From Nostoc sp. CHAB 5715 (GTDB lineage: Bacteria; Cyanobacteriota; Cyanobacteriia; Cyanobacteriales; Nostocaceae), in NCBI RefSeq assembly GCF_020829685.1, contig NZ_JAIVFR010000299.1, positions 1-7,495 on the forward strand: a DNA stretch of 7,495 nt, read 5' to 3'. Positions 1-5,642 of this stretch are shown in pieces; position 1 is the stretch's first letter; every line of letters begins with the position of its first letter. Made by a program: the position numbers and the translations under genes. The notes under the pieces are model-generated. The model saw only the letters and a program-made list of their open reading frames with translations, had not been told where the DNA came from and did not search any database.

Positions 1-81
1 CACCGCGGAGTAGCCCTCTGTCGAAAACCGATGGAAGCTGAATCGGGCTTACCGGTGACGCGTGGCATTGAACGACACCGT

Positions 82-192
82 TCACCCCGCCTTTACCGCA
101 GACAACCCCTTCAAATACAAATGCAGCGCCCGCACATCCGTCTCGTTGATCTCGCGCAGCGATTCAAACGGCGTGACCTTGATGACCGAGAG
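82..192 (-). CDS. C-terminal fragment of a probable c-type cytochrome (foreign-looking)
   Basis: Read on the minus strand from 192 down to a TGA at 84-82, the frame is open for 36 codons and ends ...REINETDVRALHLYLKGL plus a short tail. The pattern (E-x-D-V/L-R-A-L-x-x-Y-L-K/R-x-L near the C-terminus) is typical of the last helix of small periplasmic cytochrome c domains in dehydrogenase electron-transfer subunits. The CXXCH haem site would lie upstream, but the frame meets a stop (TGA, 195-193) exactly where the plus-strand peptidase homology begins, so only the tail is present. Of the last 34 codons 27 end in G or C, unlike the cyanobacterial genes to the right. I infer a fragment of a GC-rich, probably proteobacterial gene joined to cyanobacterial DNA. 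The family call rests on about 20 residues of pattern recognition, so it is tentative. Confidence 0.45.
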   Translation of the reverse strand, partial: LSVIKVTPFESLREINETDVRALHLYLKGLSAVKAG

Positions 193-196
193 TCAA
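176..196. other. Composition and homology breakpoint (chimeric junction)
   Basis: Left of this point the best coding signal is a GC-rich cytochrome-like tail on the minus strand. Right of it S9 peptidase homology begins abruptly on the plus strand at about D-R-E-S-K-T (184-201). The two signals overlap by a few bases only. The breakpoint falls in the middle of both genes, so neither is intact. Confidence 0.6.
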
Positions 197-1080
197 AAAC
201 CGGCACCTTCCTTTTTAGCAACCAACCCAAACTCGAAGCGTTGCAGTTAGCTTCAATGCAACCGATTTCTTACGAAGCGCGGGATGGCTTAACTATCCAC
301 AGTTACCTGACAACCCCTGTGGGAATACCTACCCAGAATCTACCAACAGTATTACTTGTTCACGGCGGCCCTTGGGCGCGGGATACTTGGGGTTTTTCTC
401 CCACAGCGCAATGGCTAGCTAACCGGGGTTATGCTGTTCTGCAAGTGAACTTTCGCGGTTCCACTGGCTACGGTAAAGCATTTTTGAATGCTGGAAATCG
501 AGAATGGGCTGCTAAAATGCACGACGACTTGATTGACAGCGTGAACTGGCTGGTAGAAAAAGGCATTTCCGACCCGCAAAAGATTGCGATTATGGGCGGT
601 TCTTATGGTGGTTACGCCACTCTAGTAGGGTTAACTTTTACACCAGAAATCTTTGCTGCTGGTGTGGATATTGTGGGGCCAAGTAACCTGATTACTTTGA
701 TAGAAACTATACCGCCTTATTGGGAACCATTGAAGGCAATGCTTTATCATCGTGTCGGTAATTTGGACACGGAAGAGGAATTTCTGAAATCGCGATCGCC
801 TTTATTTTTGGCTGACCGAATTCAAAAACCTTTACTTATCGGTCAAGGTGCAAACGATCCGCGAGTGAAACAATCAGAAAGCGATCAAATTGTCAACGCA
901 ATGCAACAGGCTGGTTTACCAGTGCAATATGTACTTTATAGCGATGAAGGACATGGTTTTGCCAGACCAGAAAATCGGCTGCACTTCTTTGCGATCGCAG
1001 AAGAGTTTCTCGCCAAATACTTAGGCGGTAGATTTGAACCTTTAGCAGATATCCCCGGTCATTCAGGAATAGTTAAATAA
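184..1080 (+). CDS. S9 family (prolyl oligopeptidase-type) serine peptidase, N-terminus missing
   Basis: This is the C-terminal alpha/beta-hydrolase domain of an S9 family peptidase or acylaminoacyl-peptidase, which cleaves short peptides. The catalytic triad is visible: nucleophile Ser in GGSYGGYA (codon 601-603), Asp in GANDPRV (856-858) and His in DEGHGF (952-954). An HGGPW oxyanion-type motif lies upstream. S9 peptidases of this type are usually about 600-650 residues with an N-terminal beta-propeller; here only about 298 residues remain and the propeller is absent. The same frame is open to the window edge and has an ATG at 31, but residues encoded by 31-183 (arginine-rich, no family resemblance) read antisense through the cytochrome-like fragment, so I do not accept 31 as a real start. 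If the junction is genuine, this would be a pseudogene; if it is an assembly error, the true gene is longer. A hairpin terminator follows the stop. Confidence 0.85.
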   Translation, partial: DRESKTGTFLFSNQPKLEALQLASMQPISYEARDGLTIHSYLTTPVGIPTQNLPTVLLVHGGPWARDTWGFSPTAQWLANRGYAVLQVNFRGSTGYGKAFLNAGNREWAAKMHDDLIDSVNWLVEKGISDPQKIAIMGGSYGGYATLVGLTFTPEIFAAGVDIVGPSNLITLIETIPPYWEPLKAMLYHRVGNLDTEEEFLKSRSPLFLADRIQKPLLIGQGANDPRVKQSESDQIVNAMQQAGLPVQYVLYSDEGHGFARPENRLHFFAIAEEFLAKYLGGRFEPLADIPGHSGIVK

Positions 1081-1092
1081 AGTTTCACGCAT

Positions 1093-1130
1093 GGTGGTTA
1101 GTGTAATTCACCGACCACCTTAATATTTTT
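1093..1130 (+). terminator. Probable intrinsic terminator of the S9 peptidase gene
   Basis: GGTGGT (1093-1098) pairs with ACCACC (1114-1119). Inside it GTG (1101-1103) pairs with CAC (1109-1111), leaving a 5-base loop and a 2x2 internal bulge. The T-rich run TTAATATTTTT follows at 1120-1130. It lies 13 bases after the peptidase stop. The T tract is on the plus strand only, so it serves the plus-strand gene. Confidence 0.55.
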
Positions 1131-1156
1131 AATCCAGTAAACACCAAAGCTAAAAA

Positions 1157-1201
1157 ATGTTGGAAGATTTTCTCGCCAAATACTTAGGTGGGAGATTTTA
1201 A
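1157..1201 (+). pseudogene. Duplicated relic of the S9 peptidase C-terminus
   Basis: Bases 1166-1198 repeat 1003-1035 of the peptidase gene with 30 of 33 identities, encoding D-FLAKYLGGRF against E-FLAKYLGGRF. All three differences are at third codon positions. The relic ends in its own TAA (1199-1201) right after GGRF, whereas the upstream gene continues for 15 more residues. It looks like the remnant of a second, tandem S9 paralogue, or the old 3' end of the gene. The C-terminal codons and stop of the convergent minus-strand DUF4926 gene lie within it. Confidence 0.6.
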
Positions 1202-1525
1202 CCTACTCTGATGCTCAGACTCTTCTTTTTGCAACAGAAAATCGAGATAATCTTGTAATTGTAACAACCTCGCTCCAGATAGCTGGCGTAACTTGGCTAA
1301 AATCATTTCTTCTTGCTGCAACTGGGCAATGGGGATAATTTGAGATGCTGGTACTTCAATCGTCACATCGGGCAAATCAAACCCTTCCAGACTATACCCG
1401 TCCTCTTCCCCTTCAGGCATGGGGTAATATTCTACAATTGTTGCAACATTCCCTCGTTTCAGGTTGTATTCTGGTAAGTCTTGCGCTAAGGCAACTTGAG
1501 AGAATAGGGGGTACTGTACCTTCAT
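1184..1525 (-). CDS. DUF4926 domain protein with DUF2281-like antitoxin tail
   Basis: A 113-residue protein. Residues 7-65 match the DUF4926 pattern: F-x-x-VALAQDLPEYNLKRGN, then V-A-T-I-V-E-Y-Y-P, a Y-x-L-E-G-F strand and a closing ASQIIPI. This is a small SH3-like beta domain of unknown function, usually about 60-70 residues alone. Residues 71-102 are a charged helical segment (ILAKLRQLSGARLLQLQDYL followed by DFLLQKEE) resembling DUF2281/VapB-type antitoxin helices, so this looks like a fusion. I chose the ATG at 1525 because AAGGAG lies 7 bases upstream, homology begins there, and it overlaps the TGA of the DUF6883 gene (ATGA); an upstream ATG at 1588 would add 21 unrelated residues. The last residues (SRLKSPT) are encoded inside the peptidase relic. 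I infer a partner or antitoxin of the DUF6883 protein; the function is not established. Confidence 0.75.
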   Translation of the reverse strand: MKVQYPLFSQVALAQDLPEYNLKRGNVATIVEYYPMPEGEEDGYSLEGFDLPDVTIEVPASQIIPIAQLQQEEMILAKLRQLSGARLLQLQDYLDFLLQKEESEHQSRLKSPT

Positions 1526-1854
1526 GAATTCGCTCCTTGATCTGGCACTAAGGTGATAAATTTGGTTGTATTGTTTGTAACTATCCAAATGGTTAAAATA
1601 TTGAGTTCAACGCCATTAATCCCTCGCAGACACGCACGAATGGCATATTTATGACCATAGCGAGTTGTTTCGATCGCCTCGGCAGGTTGCGTTAAAACTT
1701 GAGCGCGTAGATCCCGTTCCAGTTGTTGCCAGTTGTCTAATGTGTACCCAGCCCTAGCCAGAAATTTAGATTTATCGTCTTTTGGCAACGGCACAAGCAG
1801 ATACTTAGTTAGCTTTTCTTCTGCGATTATTGCATCCTGCGGTAAAAACGCCAT
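1522..1854 (-). CDS. DUF6883 domain protein, possible toxin partner
   Basis: A 110-residue soluble protein without signal or membrane segment. Its pattern matches DUF6883: residues 14-20 KLTKYLL, then D-K-S-K-F-L-A-R-A-GYTLDN (27-41), a helical L-x-x-D-L-R-A-Q-V stretch, RYGHKYAIRACLRGINGVEL (65-84) with the Y-G-x-x-Y and R-x-x-L-x-G-x-N-G features, and the strand LTIWIV near the end. The family is known mostly from short genes in variable regions; its biochemistry is not known to me. It starts 43 bases after the Uma2 gene and its TGA overlaps the ATG of the DUF4926 gene by 4 bases, so the two should be translationally coupled. This tight pairing suggests the two proteins work together, plausibly as a toxin-antitoxin-type module, but no catalytic motif is evident and this is inference. 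Confidence 0.7.
   Translation of the reverse strand: MAFLPQDAIIAEEKLTKYLLVPLPKDDKSKFLARAGYTLDNWQQLERDLRAQVLTQPAEAIETTRYGHKYAIRACLRGINGVELNILTIWIVTNNTTKFITLVPDQGANS
1533..1538 (-). promoter_or_regulatory. Shine-Dalgarno site fixing the DUF4926 start
   Basis: AAGGAG on the minus strand, 7 bases before the ATG at 1525. It lies inside the 3' end of the DUF6883 gene. It is the strongest ribosome binding site I see in the window and selects the short DUF4926 form over the in-frame ATG at 1588. Confidence 0.7.
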
Positions 1855-1897
1855 CGGCTCATGGCATGAATTTTGGGTAGGAATTATTTACTACATT

Positions 1898-2611
1898 TTA
1901 CTCTGGGACGCTGATCGTCTGCGTATTTGAGATATTGCTTTCTCCGGCGTTGAGTACTTGCTCTGCGGTTAGCTGTAACTCTGGAAAAATAGTAGAAGCG
2001 ATCGCTATATTTCCTGTAAATCTGGTTTCTTCATAAAACCCGTCAACTAATATCAGTACGGTAACTGCATTTATTTGTGGATCAACAATCCAATATTCAG
2101 CAATTCCCCTTGCGGCATACTCGGAACGTTTGTAGCGATAGTCCCGATCTTCGTTAGCTTTCCCAGGAGAAACAACTTCGACAACTAATGCTGGAGGTGG
2201 CATATCTAGGGTGATTGTGGATCGCATTGCGCCTTCTAAAGCTGTTGCAAGTTCATCCGTCAGCACAACTAAGTCAGGAATGCGAGTTGTCGCACGAGAA
2301 CCAGCAACAACAATTTCAACTTTGTTACTTAACCGATTCACTGGGACGAACTTGAGGAAATTTACCAGCAAAAATAGAGATATCTGGACATTTTTTGGAC
2401 TTTCAGGTGGCATTGCAACTAACTCACCTGCTACCAGTTCATATTGGCTATCCGTGCGATCGTCATATTTCAAATATTCCTCAAGTGTTAGACGTTTACT
2501 ACGCTGTTGAAACCGTTCAGTAGGTTTTCCGCCAACCCGCAGCAGTGCTTGTTTCATCTGTTCTTCAGTCACTTCTGGAATATCAGAAAGATCAATATCC
2601 TCATTGTGCAT
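1898..2611 (-). CDS. Uma2 family endonuclease (DUF820, PD-(D/E)XK fold)
   Basis: A 237-residue member of the Uma2/DUF820 family, restriction-like nuclease-fold proteins that are greatly expanded in cyanobacteria; their physiological targets are mostly unknown. Visible landmarks are L-T-L-E-E-Y-L-K-Y (41-49), YELVAGEL (57-64) with a conserved Glu, RIPDLVVL (110-117) with the catalytic-type Asp113, VVEVVSPG (143-150) with Glu145, Y-R-Y-K161 as the candidate lysine, and GIAEYWIVDP (169-178). The active-site set looks complete. The first 40 residues are a charged helical lead-in also common in cyanobacterial members. GAGAGG and GAGG stand just upstream of the ATG (2626-2621 and 2617-2614). It lies 41 bases after the toxin gene and 43 before the DUF6883 gene, so it is probably co-transcribed with them. 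One HIP1 octamer lies inside (1998-2005). Confidence 0.9.
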   Translation of the reverse strand: MHNEDIDLSDIPEVTEEQMKQALLRVGGKPTERFQQRSKRLTLEEYLKYDDRTDSQYELVAGELVAMPPESPKNVQISLFLLVNFLKFVPVNRLSNKVEIVVAGSRATTRIPDLVVLTDELATALEGAMRSTITLDMPPPALVVEVVSPGKANEDRDYRYKRSEYAARGIAEYWIVDPQINAVTVLILVDGFYEETRFTGNIAIASTIFPELQLTAEQVLNAGESNISNTQTISVPE

Positions 2612-2652
2612 TGCCTCAATCCTCTCCCAATCAGTTGAACAGCACCTACAAC

Positions 2653-2937
2653 TCAGTAAACTTCATCATGAGTGCCAATATCAATTAGCAAAATTTCCTC
2701 TTCACCAGATTCTATATTTTGCAAAAAGTTAAAGACAATACGACAATCATGATCTACTGAACATGCCCAAGCTCCAGATAGTTTGCCTTTAAGCTTATGG
2801 GTCTGCAACAGTGGATCAAATGGATCGGCGGTTAGTAGTGCTAACCGCTCTTCAATTCGCTCTTCTAATTCTGGCTGTCGTCTTACCAATCGCTTAAATG
2901 CTCGTTTAAACGATGATGCCAGAACTACAGTTCTCAC
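2653..2937 (-). CDS. RelE/YafQ-type toxin of a type II toxin-antitoxin system
   Basis: A 94-residue RelE/ParE-superfamily protein. Evidence is the N-terminal strand and helix (VVLASSFKRAFKRLVRRQPE, 4-23), a second charged helix, the central HKLKGKLSGAWACSVDHDCR (47-66) that is nearly diagnostic of YafQ/RelE-type toxins, and the C-terminal ILLIDIGTHDEVY (82-94) with His90. These toxins cleave mRNA at the ribosome or, in ParE members, inhibit gyrase; the histidines and the G-T-H-D-E-V-Y end favour the ribonuclease side. It starts with GTG at 2937, overlapping the antitoxin TGA by 4 bases (GTGA), the usual arrangement with the antitoxin first. The gene looks intact. Confidence 0.88.
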   Translation of the reverse strand: MRTVVLASSFKRAFKRLVRRQPELEERIEERLALLTADPFDPLLQTHKLKGKLSGAWACSVDHDCRIVFNFLQNIESGEEEILLIDIGTHDEVY

Positions 2938-3149
2938 TTGCGTAACTCATCCATTATTTGAGTAACTGTTCCACGGAACACTTTACCCGCCTGGTATTCT
3001 ACCTGTGCTTGAGCGATATTAGCAGCAATTTCAGAACGCCGCCGTTCTGCTAACCGATGACGTATCAGATCAATTAGTGCTTCTTGTTCATCTACTGATA
3101 AATTTTCGATGCTTTCTAGAACTTGATCTAACCTGGAGACTGAGGTCAT
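2934..3149 (-). CDS. Antitoxin of the RelE/YafQ-type pair
   Basis: A 71-residue, highly charged, mainly helical protein: an N-terminal helix with V-L-E-S-I-E-N-L-S-V-D-E-Q-E-A-L-I-D-L-I (10-29), then an arginine-rich HRLAERRR and a C-terminal half that likely wraps the toxin. Its size, position directly before a RelE-type toxin and the 4-base overlap identify it as the antitoxin. The protein fits a common cyanobacterial antitoxin type without a clear named DNA-binding fold; in such systems the antitoxin or the complex represses the operon. It begins 45 bases after the pheS stop. A 6-base inverted repeat (TTGCAG 3168-3173 with CTGCAA 3204-3209) lies just upstream and could be an operator, but it is short. 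Confidence 0.85.
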   Translation of the reverse strand: MTSVSRLDQVLESIENLSVDEQEALIDLIRHRLAERRRSEIAANIAQAQVEYQAGKVFRGTVTQIMDELRK

Positions 3150-3194
3150 TATCTATTGTTACCTTGGTTGCAGTAGATTAACTATTACGTATGC

Positions 3195-4187
3195 CTAAAA
3201 TTGCTGCAAAAATCGCAAATCACTAGCATATAACCGACGAATATCATCGATTTGGTGTAACACCATTGCAAAGCGTTCTACACCAAAACCGGCAGCAAAC
3301 CCTGTATAAACTTCTGGGTCATAGCCCACAGACTTAAGTACATTTGGATCGACCATACCGCAGCCCATTACCTCCAGCCAGCGCCCATTCCACTGCAAAT
3401 CCACCTCAGCCGAGGGTTCAGTAAAAGGGAAATAACTGGCGCGAAAGCGAATTGGTAAATCGCCAAATATTGCTTGTAAAAATACCTTAATTGTGCCTTT
3501 GAGGTCTGTAAAAGTTAGTCCTTCGTCAATGGCTAAAAGTTCTATTTGATGGAAAACAGCCGAGTGAGTCGCGTCTACATTATCTCGCCGATAAACTCGC
3601 CCTGGAGCCACAACCCGAATCGGTGGTTCTTCTCTTTCCATGTAACGAATTTGCACTGACGAGGTATGAGTCCGTAAAAGATTACCATCTGGCAGGTAGA
3701 AGGTATCTTGCATATCACGGGCGGGGTGGTCAGGCGGGGTATTAAGAGCCTCGAAATTATAGTAATCTGTTTCCATTTCTGGCCCTTGAGCCACGGTGTA
3801 GCCCATACCGACAAAAATATCCAATGCCCGGTCAATAATTCCATTGAGGGGATGAATGCGACCTTGGGGGCTGTAAATTCCCGGCATAGTAACATCCAGA
3901 GTTTCAGCCTCTAGTTGTACCTGAATTTGCGCGGCTTCCAAGGCGACGCGTTGCTGGTCTAGACTAGTTTGCAAAGATTCTTTGACTGTATTGGCGATCG
4001 CCCCAATTTTTGGCCGTTCCTCTGCACTCATTTGCCCCATACTTCGCAACAGCGCCCCCAGTTCCCCTTTTTTACCCAGATAGTTAACTCTGAGTTCTTC
4101 TAGACGTTCTAGGGTGTCGGCGGCTGCGATCGCTTTTTCTCCTTCCTGCCGCAGTGCTAAAAGTTGAGCTTCTAAATTGCTAGTCAT
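3195..4187 (-). CDS. pheS: Phenylalanyl-tRNA synthetase alpha subunit
   Basis: The catalytic alpha subunit of the cytoplasmic alpha2-beta2 class IIc enzyme that charges tRNA-Phe. It is 330 residues, the usual bacterial length. The N-terminal coiled-coil arm spans about 1-90 ([20 protein letters not shown] at 32-51). Class II motif 1 lies at about 112-150 ([14 protein letters not shown], then [15 protein letters not shown]), with [12 protein letters not shown] (170-181), motif 2 at 196-216 ([20 protein letters not shown]) and motif 3 with [10 protein letters not shown] (299-308). The start codon lies in the first unit of a heptamer array, giving the family N-terminus M-T-S-N-L-E; no Shine-Dalgarno site is visible. 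pheT is not in the window, so the subunits are not in one operon here. Two HIP1 octamers lie inside (3994-4001, 4126-4133). pheS heads the minus-strand run that continues into the toxin-antitoxin genes. Confidence 0.98.
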   Translation of the reverse strand: MTSNLEAQLLALRQEGEKAIAAADTLERLEELRVNYLGKKGELGALLRSMGQMSAEERPKIGAIANTVKESLQTSLDQQRVALEAAQIQVQLEAETLDVTMPGIYSPQGRIHPLNGIIDRALDIFVGMGYTVAQGPEMETDYYNFEALNTPPDHPARDMQDTFYLPDGNLLRTHTSSVQIRYMEREEPPIRVVAPGRVYRRDNVDATHSAVFHQIELLAIDEGLTFTDLKGTIKVFLQAIFGDLPIRFRASYFPFTEPSAEVDLQWNGRWLEVMGCGMVDPNVLKSVGYDPEVYTGFAAGFGVERFAMVLHQIDDIRRLYASDLRFLQQF

Positions 4188-4230
4188 TAGTTATTAGTCA
4201 TTGGTCATTAGTCATTAGTCATTAGTCTAT
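4182..4230. repeat. Heptamer tandem array at the pheS start
   Basis: Seven head-to-tail 7-base units reading AGTCATT on the plus strand (AATGACT on the pheS strand), with variants AGTTATT, GGTCATT and AGTCTAT. The first unit (4182-4188) contains the pheS ATG and second codon. This is the short tandem repeat type known from heterocystous cyanobacteria. The unit is the same family as the array before surE, in inverted orientation. Confidence 0.9.
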
Positions 4231-4312
4231 AGTCAAAAGCTGTGAGCTGCTCGATAAATCAACTTACAGCTATGCCATTAACATCAGCCAAAGGGGAGGT
4301 TTCCGACCATTA

Positions 4313-4432
4313 GAACTTTTCAAAACGAATTTTTAACAAATTTGGTGGGTTTAAGTCCCCCGGTTCAAAAATCACGCAAGTATCTTAGGCGGGGTCTGTC
4401 TTGCAAAGTGACGCTCCTGTCTTGAAAAGTTC
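4313..4432. mobile_element. Possible small element with 11-base inverted ends
   Basis: GAACTTTTCAA at 4313-4323 is an exact inverted copy of TTGAAAAGTTC at 4422-4432, bounding 120 bases without coding capacity. The size and arrangement fit a miniature inverted-repeat element or a degenerate insertion sequence. I see no target-site duplication, and an AT-rich 11-mer pair is weaker evidence than the neighbouring element, so this stays tentative. Confidence 0.3.
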
Positions 4433-4436
4433 AGAT

Positions 4437-4451
4437 CGGCGGGAACCGCCG
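4437..4451. repeat. Perfect GC-rich palindrome
   Basis: CGGCGG-GAA-CCGCCG: 6-base arms with a 3-base loop, followed by CTCCGAC. It lies 4 bases after the inverted end at 4432. It resembles dispersed palindromic repeats of Nostoc-type genomes; no T tract follows on the plus strand, so it is not an obvious terminator. Confidence 0.55.
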
Positions 4452-4544
4452 CTCCGACTTTTCGCTGCGTCGAAGAGAGCTGCGCTAACAGATCGCCAAA
4501 AGCCGATGCTCTGACTTTGCGCTAAATCCCCGTTACAAAACTGT

Positions 4545-4583
4545 ACTTCCGACTTCCGACTTCCGACTTCCGACTTCCGACTT
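4545..4583. repeat. Heptamer tandem array, unit ACTTCCG
   Basis: Five perfect copies of ACTTCCG (4545-4579) plus a partial ACTT. The unit sequence differs from the AATGACC/AGTCATT arrays on either side but has the same 7-base period, as in the families of short tandem repeats of filamentous cyanobacteria. It is not in any gene. Confidence 0.92.
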
Positions 4584-4610
4584 ATTTAATTTTGAACTCT
4601 GCCTTGCGGT

Positions 4611-4737
4611 ACTAGTACAGCTTGGCATAAATCCAGGTAACATCTCAATATCCAGCTAACATACATCTCAATTAACTAGACAAGGAGCTGAAAGCCTCTT
4701 GTTAAAGATAGGCAAACTTCCGCCGTGCTGTACTAGT
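4611..4737. mobile_element. Candidate MITE with ACTAGTACAGC terminal inverted repeats
   Basis: ACTAGTACAGC at 4611-4621 is repeated exactly in inverted form as GCTGTACTAGT at 4727-4737. The match continues inward after a 2-base mismatch with GGC (14 of 16 positions). The 127-base segment has no open frame, so it could move only with a transposase supplied elsewhere. Non-autonomous elements with ends like this are, as far as I recall, abundant in Nostoc and relatives. I could not define a clear target duplication (left flank GCGGT, right flank GAG). Confidence 0.55.
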
Positions 4738-4781
4738 GAGTATGTATGTTTTTTTGCTGCTTGTGACCTCAGACATTGACA

Positions 4782-4844
4782 AATGGCTAATAACAAATAA
4801 CAAATAACTAATGACCAATGACCAATGACCAATGACCAATGACT
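4782..4844. repeat. Heptamer tandem array running into the surE start
   Basis: Nine uninterrupted 7-base units: AATGGCT, AATAACA twice, AATAACT, four copies of AATGACC and a final AATGACT (4838-4844), followed at once by the conserved surE ATG (4845). The ATG of the last unit (4839) is in frame with surE. Several units also carry ATGs that open five-codon frames (M-T-N-D-Q-stop), one of which ends in a TGA overlapping the 4839 ATG. Confidence 0.93.
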
Positions 4845-5642
4845 ATGAAATTACTAATTAGCAACGATGATGGCATTTCTGCCTTGGGTATTCGTACCCT
4901 AGCCAACTACTTGGCAGAGGCAGGCCATGATGTGAGTGTAGTTTGCCCAGATCGAGAGCGATCGGCAACTGGACACGGGTTAACTTTACACCAACCCATT
5001 CGCGCCGAAATTGTTGAAGGGATTTTTCATCCTGCTGTCAAGGCTTGGGCTTGCGATGGTACGCCTTCAGATTGCGTCAAATTGGCGCTATGGGCTTTGC
5101 TAGATACTCCCCCTGATTTAGTTCTCTCTGGCATTAATCAAGGTGCGAATTTGGGAACTGAAATCTTATATTCCGGCACTGTTTCGGCGGCAATGGAAGG
5201 TTTAATTGAAGGCATTCCCAGTGTAGCACTGAGTCTTATTAGTCATATCTCTAAAGACTTTCAACCTGCTGCTAAGTTCGCCAAAATTCTCGTAAACCAG
5301 TTAGCCCAAAAACCCCTGCCGGATTTAATGTTGCTCAATGTTAATATTCCTGCCCTTAAGTGGGAAGAAATTGCCGGAGTTACTCTTACCCGTCAAGGAG
5401 TGCGGCGTTACATTGATGTGTTTGATAAACGAGTTGATCCTCGTGGAAAAACGTACTACTGGTTAACCGGAGAGGTAATTGAGGATGTGGAACCCCCAAC
5501 CGGATTAAATCTGCTTCAAAATGTACCGTTAGATGTGCATGTTGTACGTAAAAACTACATCAGTATAACTCCGTTACAATACAATCTTACTTACGCAGAT
5601 GGGCTAAATAAATTGTCTGAGTGGGAATTCAATTTTCCGTGA
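4845..5642 (+). CDS. surE: 5'/3'-nucleotidase SurE
   Basis: A survival protein E-type phosphatase that removes phosphate from 5'- and 3'-nucleoside monophosphates in the cytoplasm, dependent on a divalent metal. The family signature starts at the first residue: [11 protein letters not shown]. Then [62 protein letters not shown] and IPSVALSL follow. Counting from this ATG, metal ligands D8, D9, S40 and N98 are all present. Length is 265 residues, as expected. An in-frame ATG at 4839, two codons upstream, comes from the heptamer array and would only add Met-Thr; homology favours 4845. No Shine-Dalgarno site is present because the array fills that region. pheS is divergent across the repeat-rich spacer. 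I see no clear terminator after the stop. Confidence 0.97.
   Translation: MKLLISNDDGISALGIRTLANYLAEAGHDVSVVCPDRERSATGHGLTLHQPIRAEIVEGIFHPAVKAWACDGTPSDCVKLALWALLDTPPDLVLSGINQGANLGTEILYSGTVSAAMEGLIEGIPSVALSLISHISKDFQPAAKFAKILVNQLAQKPLPDLMLLNVNIPALKWEEIAGVTLTRQGVRRYIDVFDKRVDPRGKTYYWLTGEVIEDVEPPTGLNLLQNVPLDVHVVRKNYISITPLQYNLTYADGLNKLSEWEFNFP

Larger units (their letters stand above)
4231..4781. other. Gene-free, repeat-rich spacer between divergent pheS and surE
   Basis: No open frame of plausible coding character occurs on either strand. The stretch holds an imperfect hairpin (AGCTGT 4238-4243 with ACAGCT 4266-4271), a segment with 11-base inverted ends (4313-4432), a perfect GC-rich palindrome (4437-4451), a heptamer array (4545-4583) and an element with terminal inverted repeats (4611-4737). 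Promoters of pheS and surE must lie here or in the flanking arrays, but I cannot pick convincing -35/-10 pairs. Confidence 0.7.

Noticed and set aside
31..183. N-terminal 51 codons of an ATG frame continuous with the S9 peptidase
   Set aside because: Arginine-rich, without family resemblance, and antisense to a better coding signal (cytochrome-like tail). The frame is open by chance across the junction.
62..250. 62-codon plus-strand frame
   Set aside because: It crosses the junction and its second half is the peptidase gene in another frame.
1526..1588. Longer DUF4926 start at 1588
   Set aside because: The extra 21 residues lie in the DUF6883 gene; the ATG at 1525 has a strong Shine-Dalgarno site and the domain begins there.
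2211..2510. 99-codon plus-strand frame opposite the Uma2 gene
   Set aside because: Antisense shadow of a well-supported gene; serine and threonine-rich with no domain pattern.
3168..3209. TTGCAG/CTGCAA inverted repeat as toxin-antitoxin operator
   Set aside because: Six-base arms 30 bases apart, one arm within pheS; too weak to annotate as a site.
4182..4844. CRISPR array
   Set aside because: The repeats are contiguous 7-base units without spacers.
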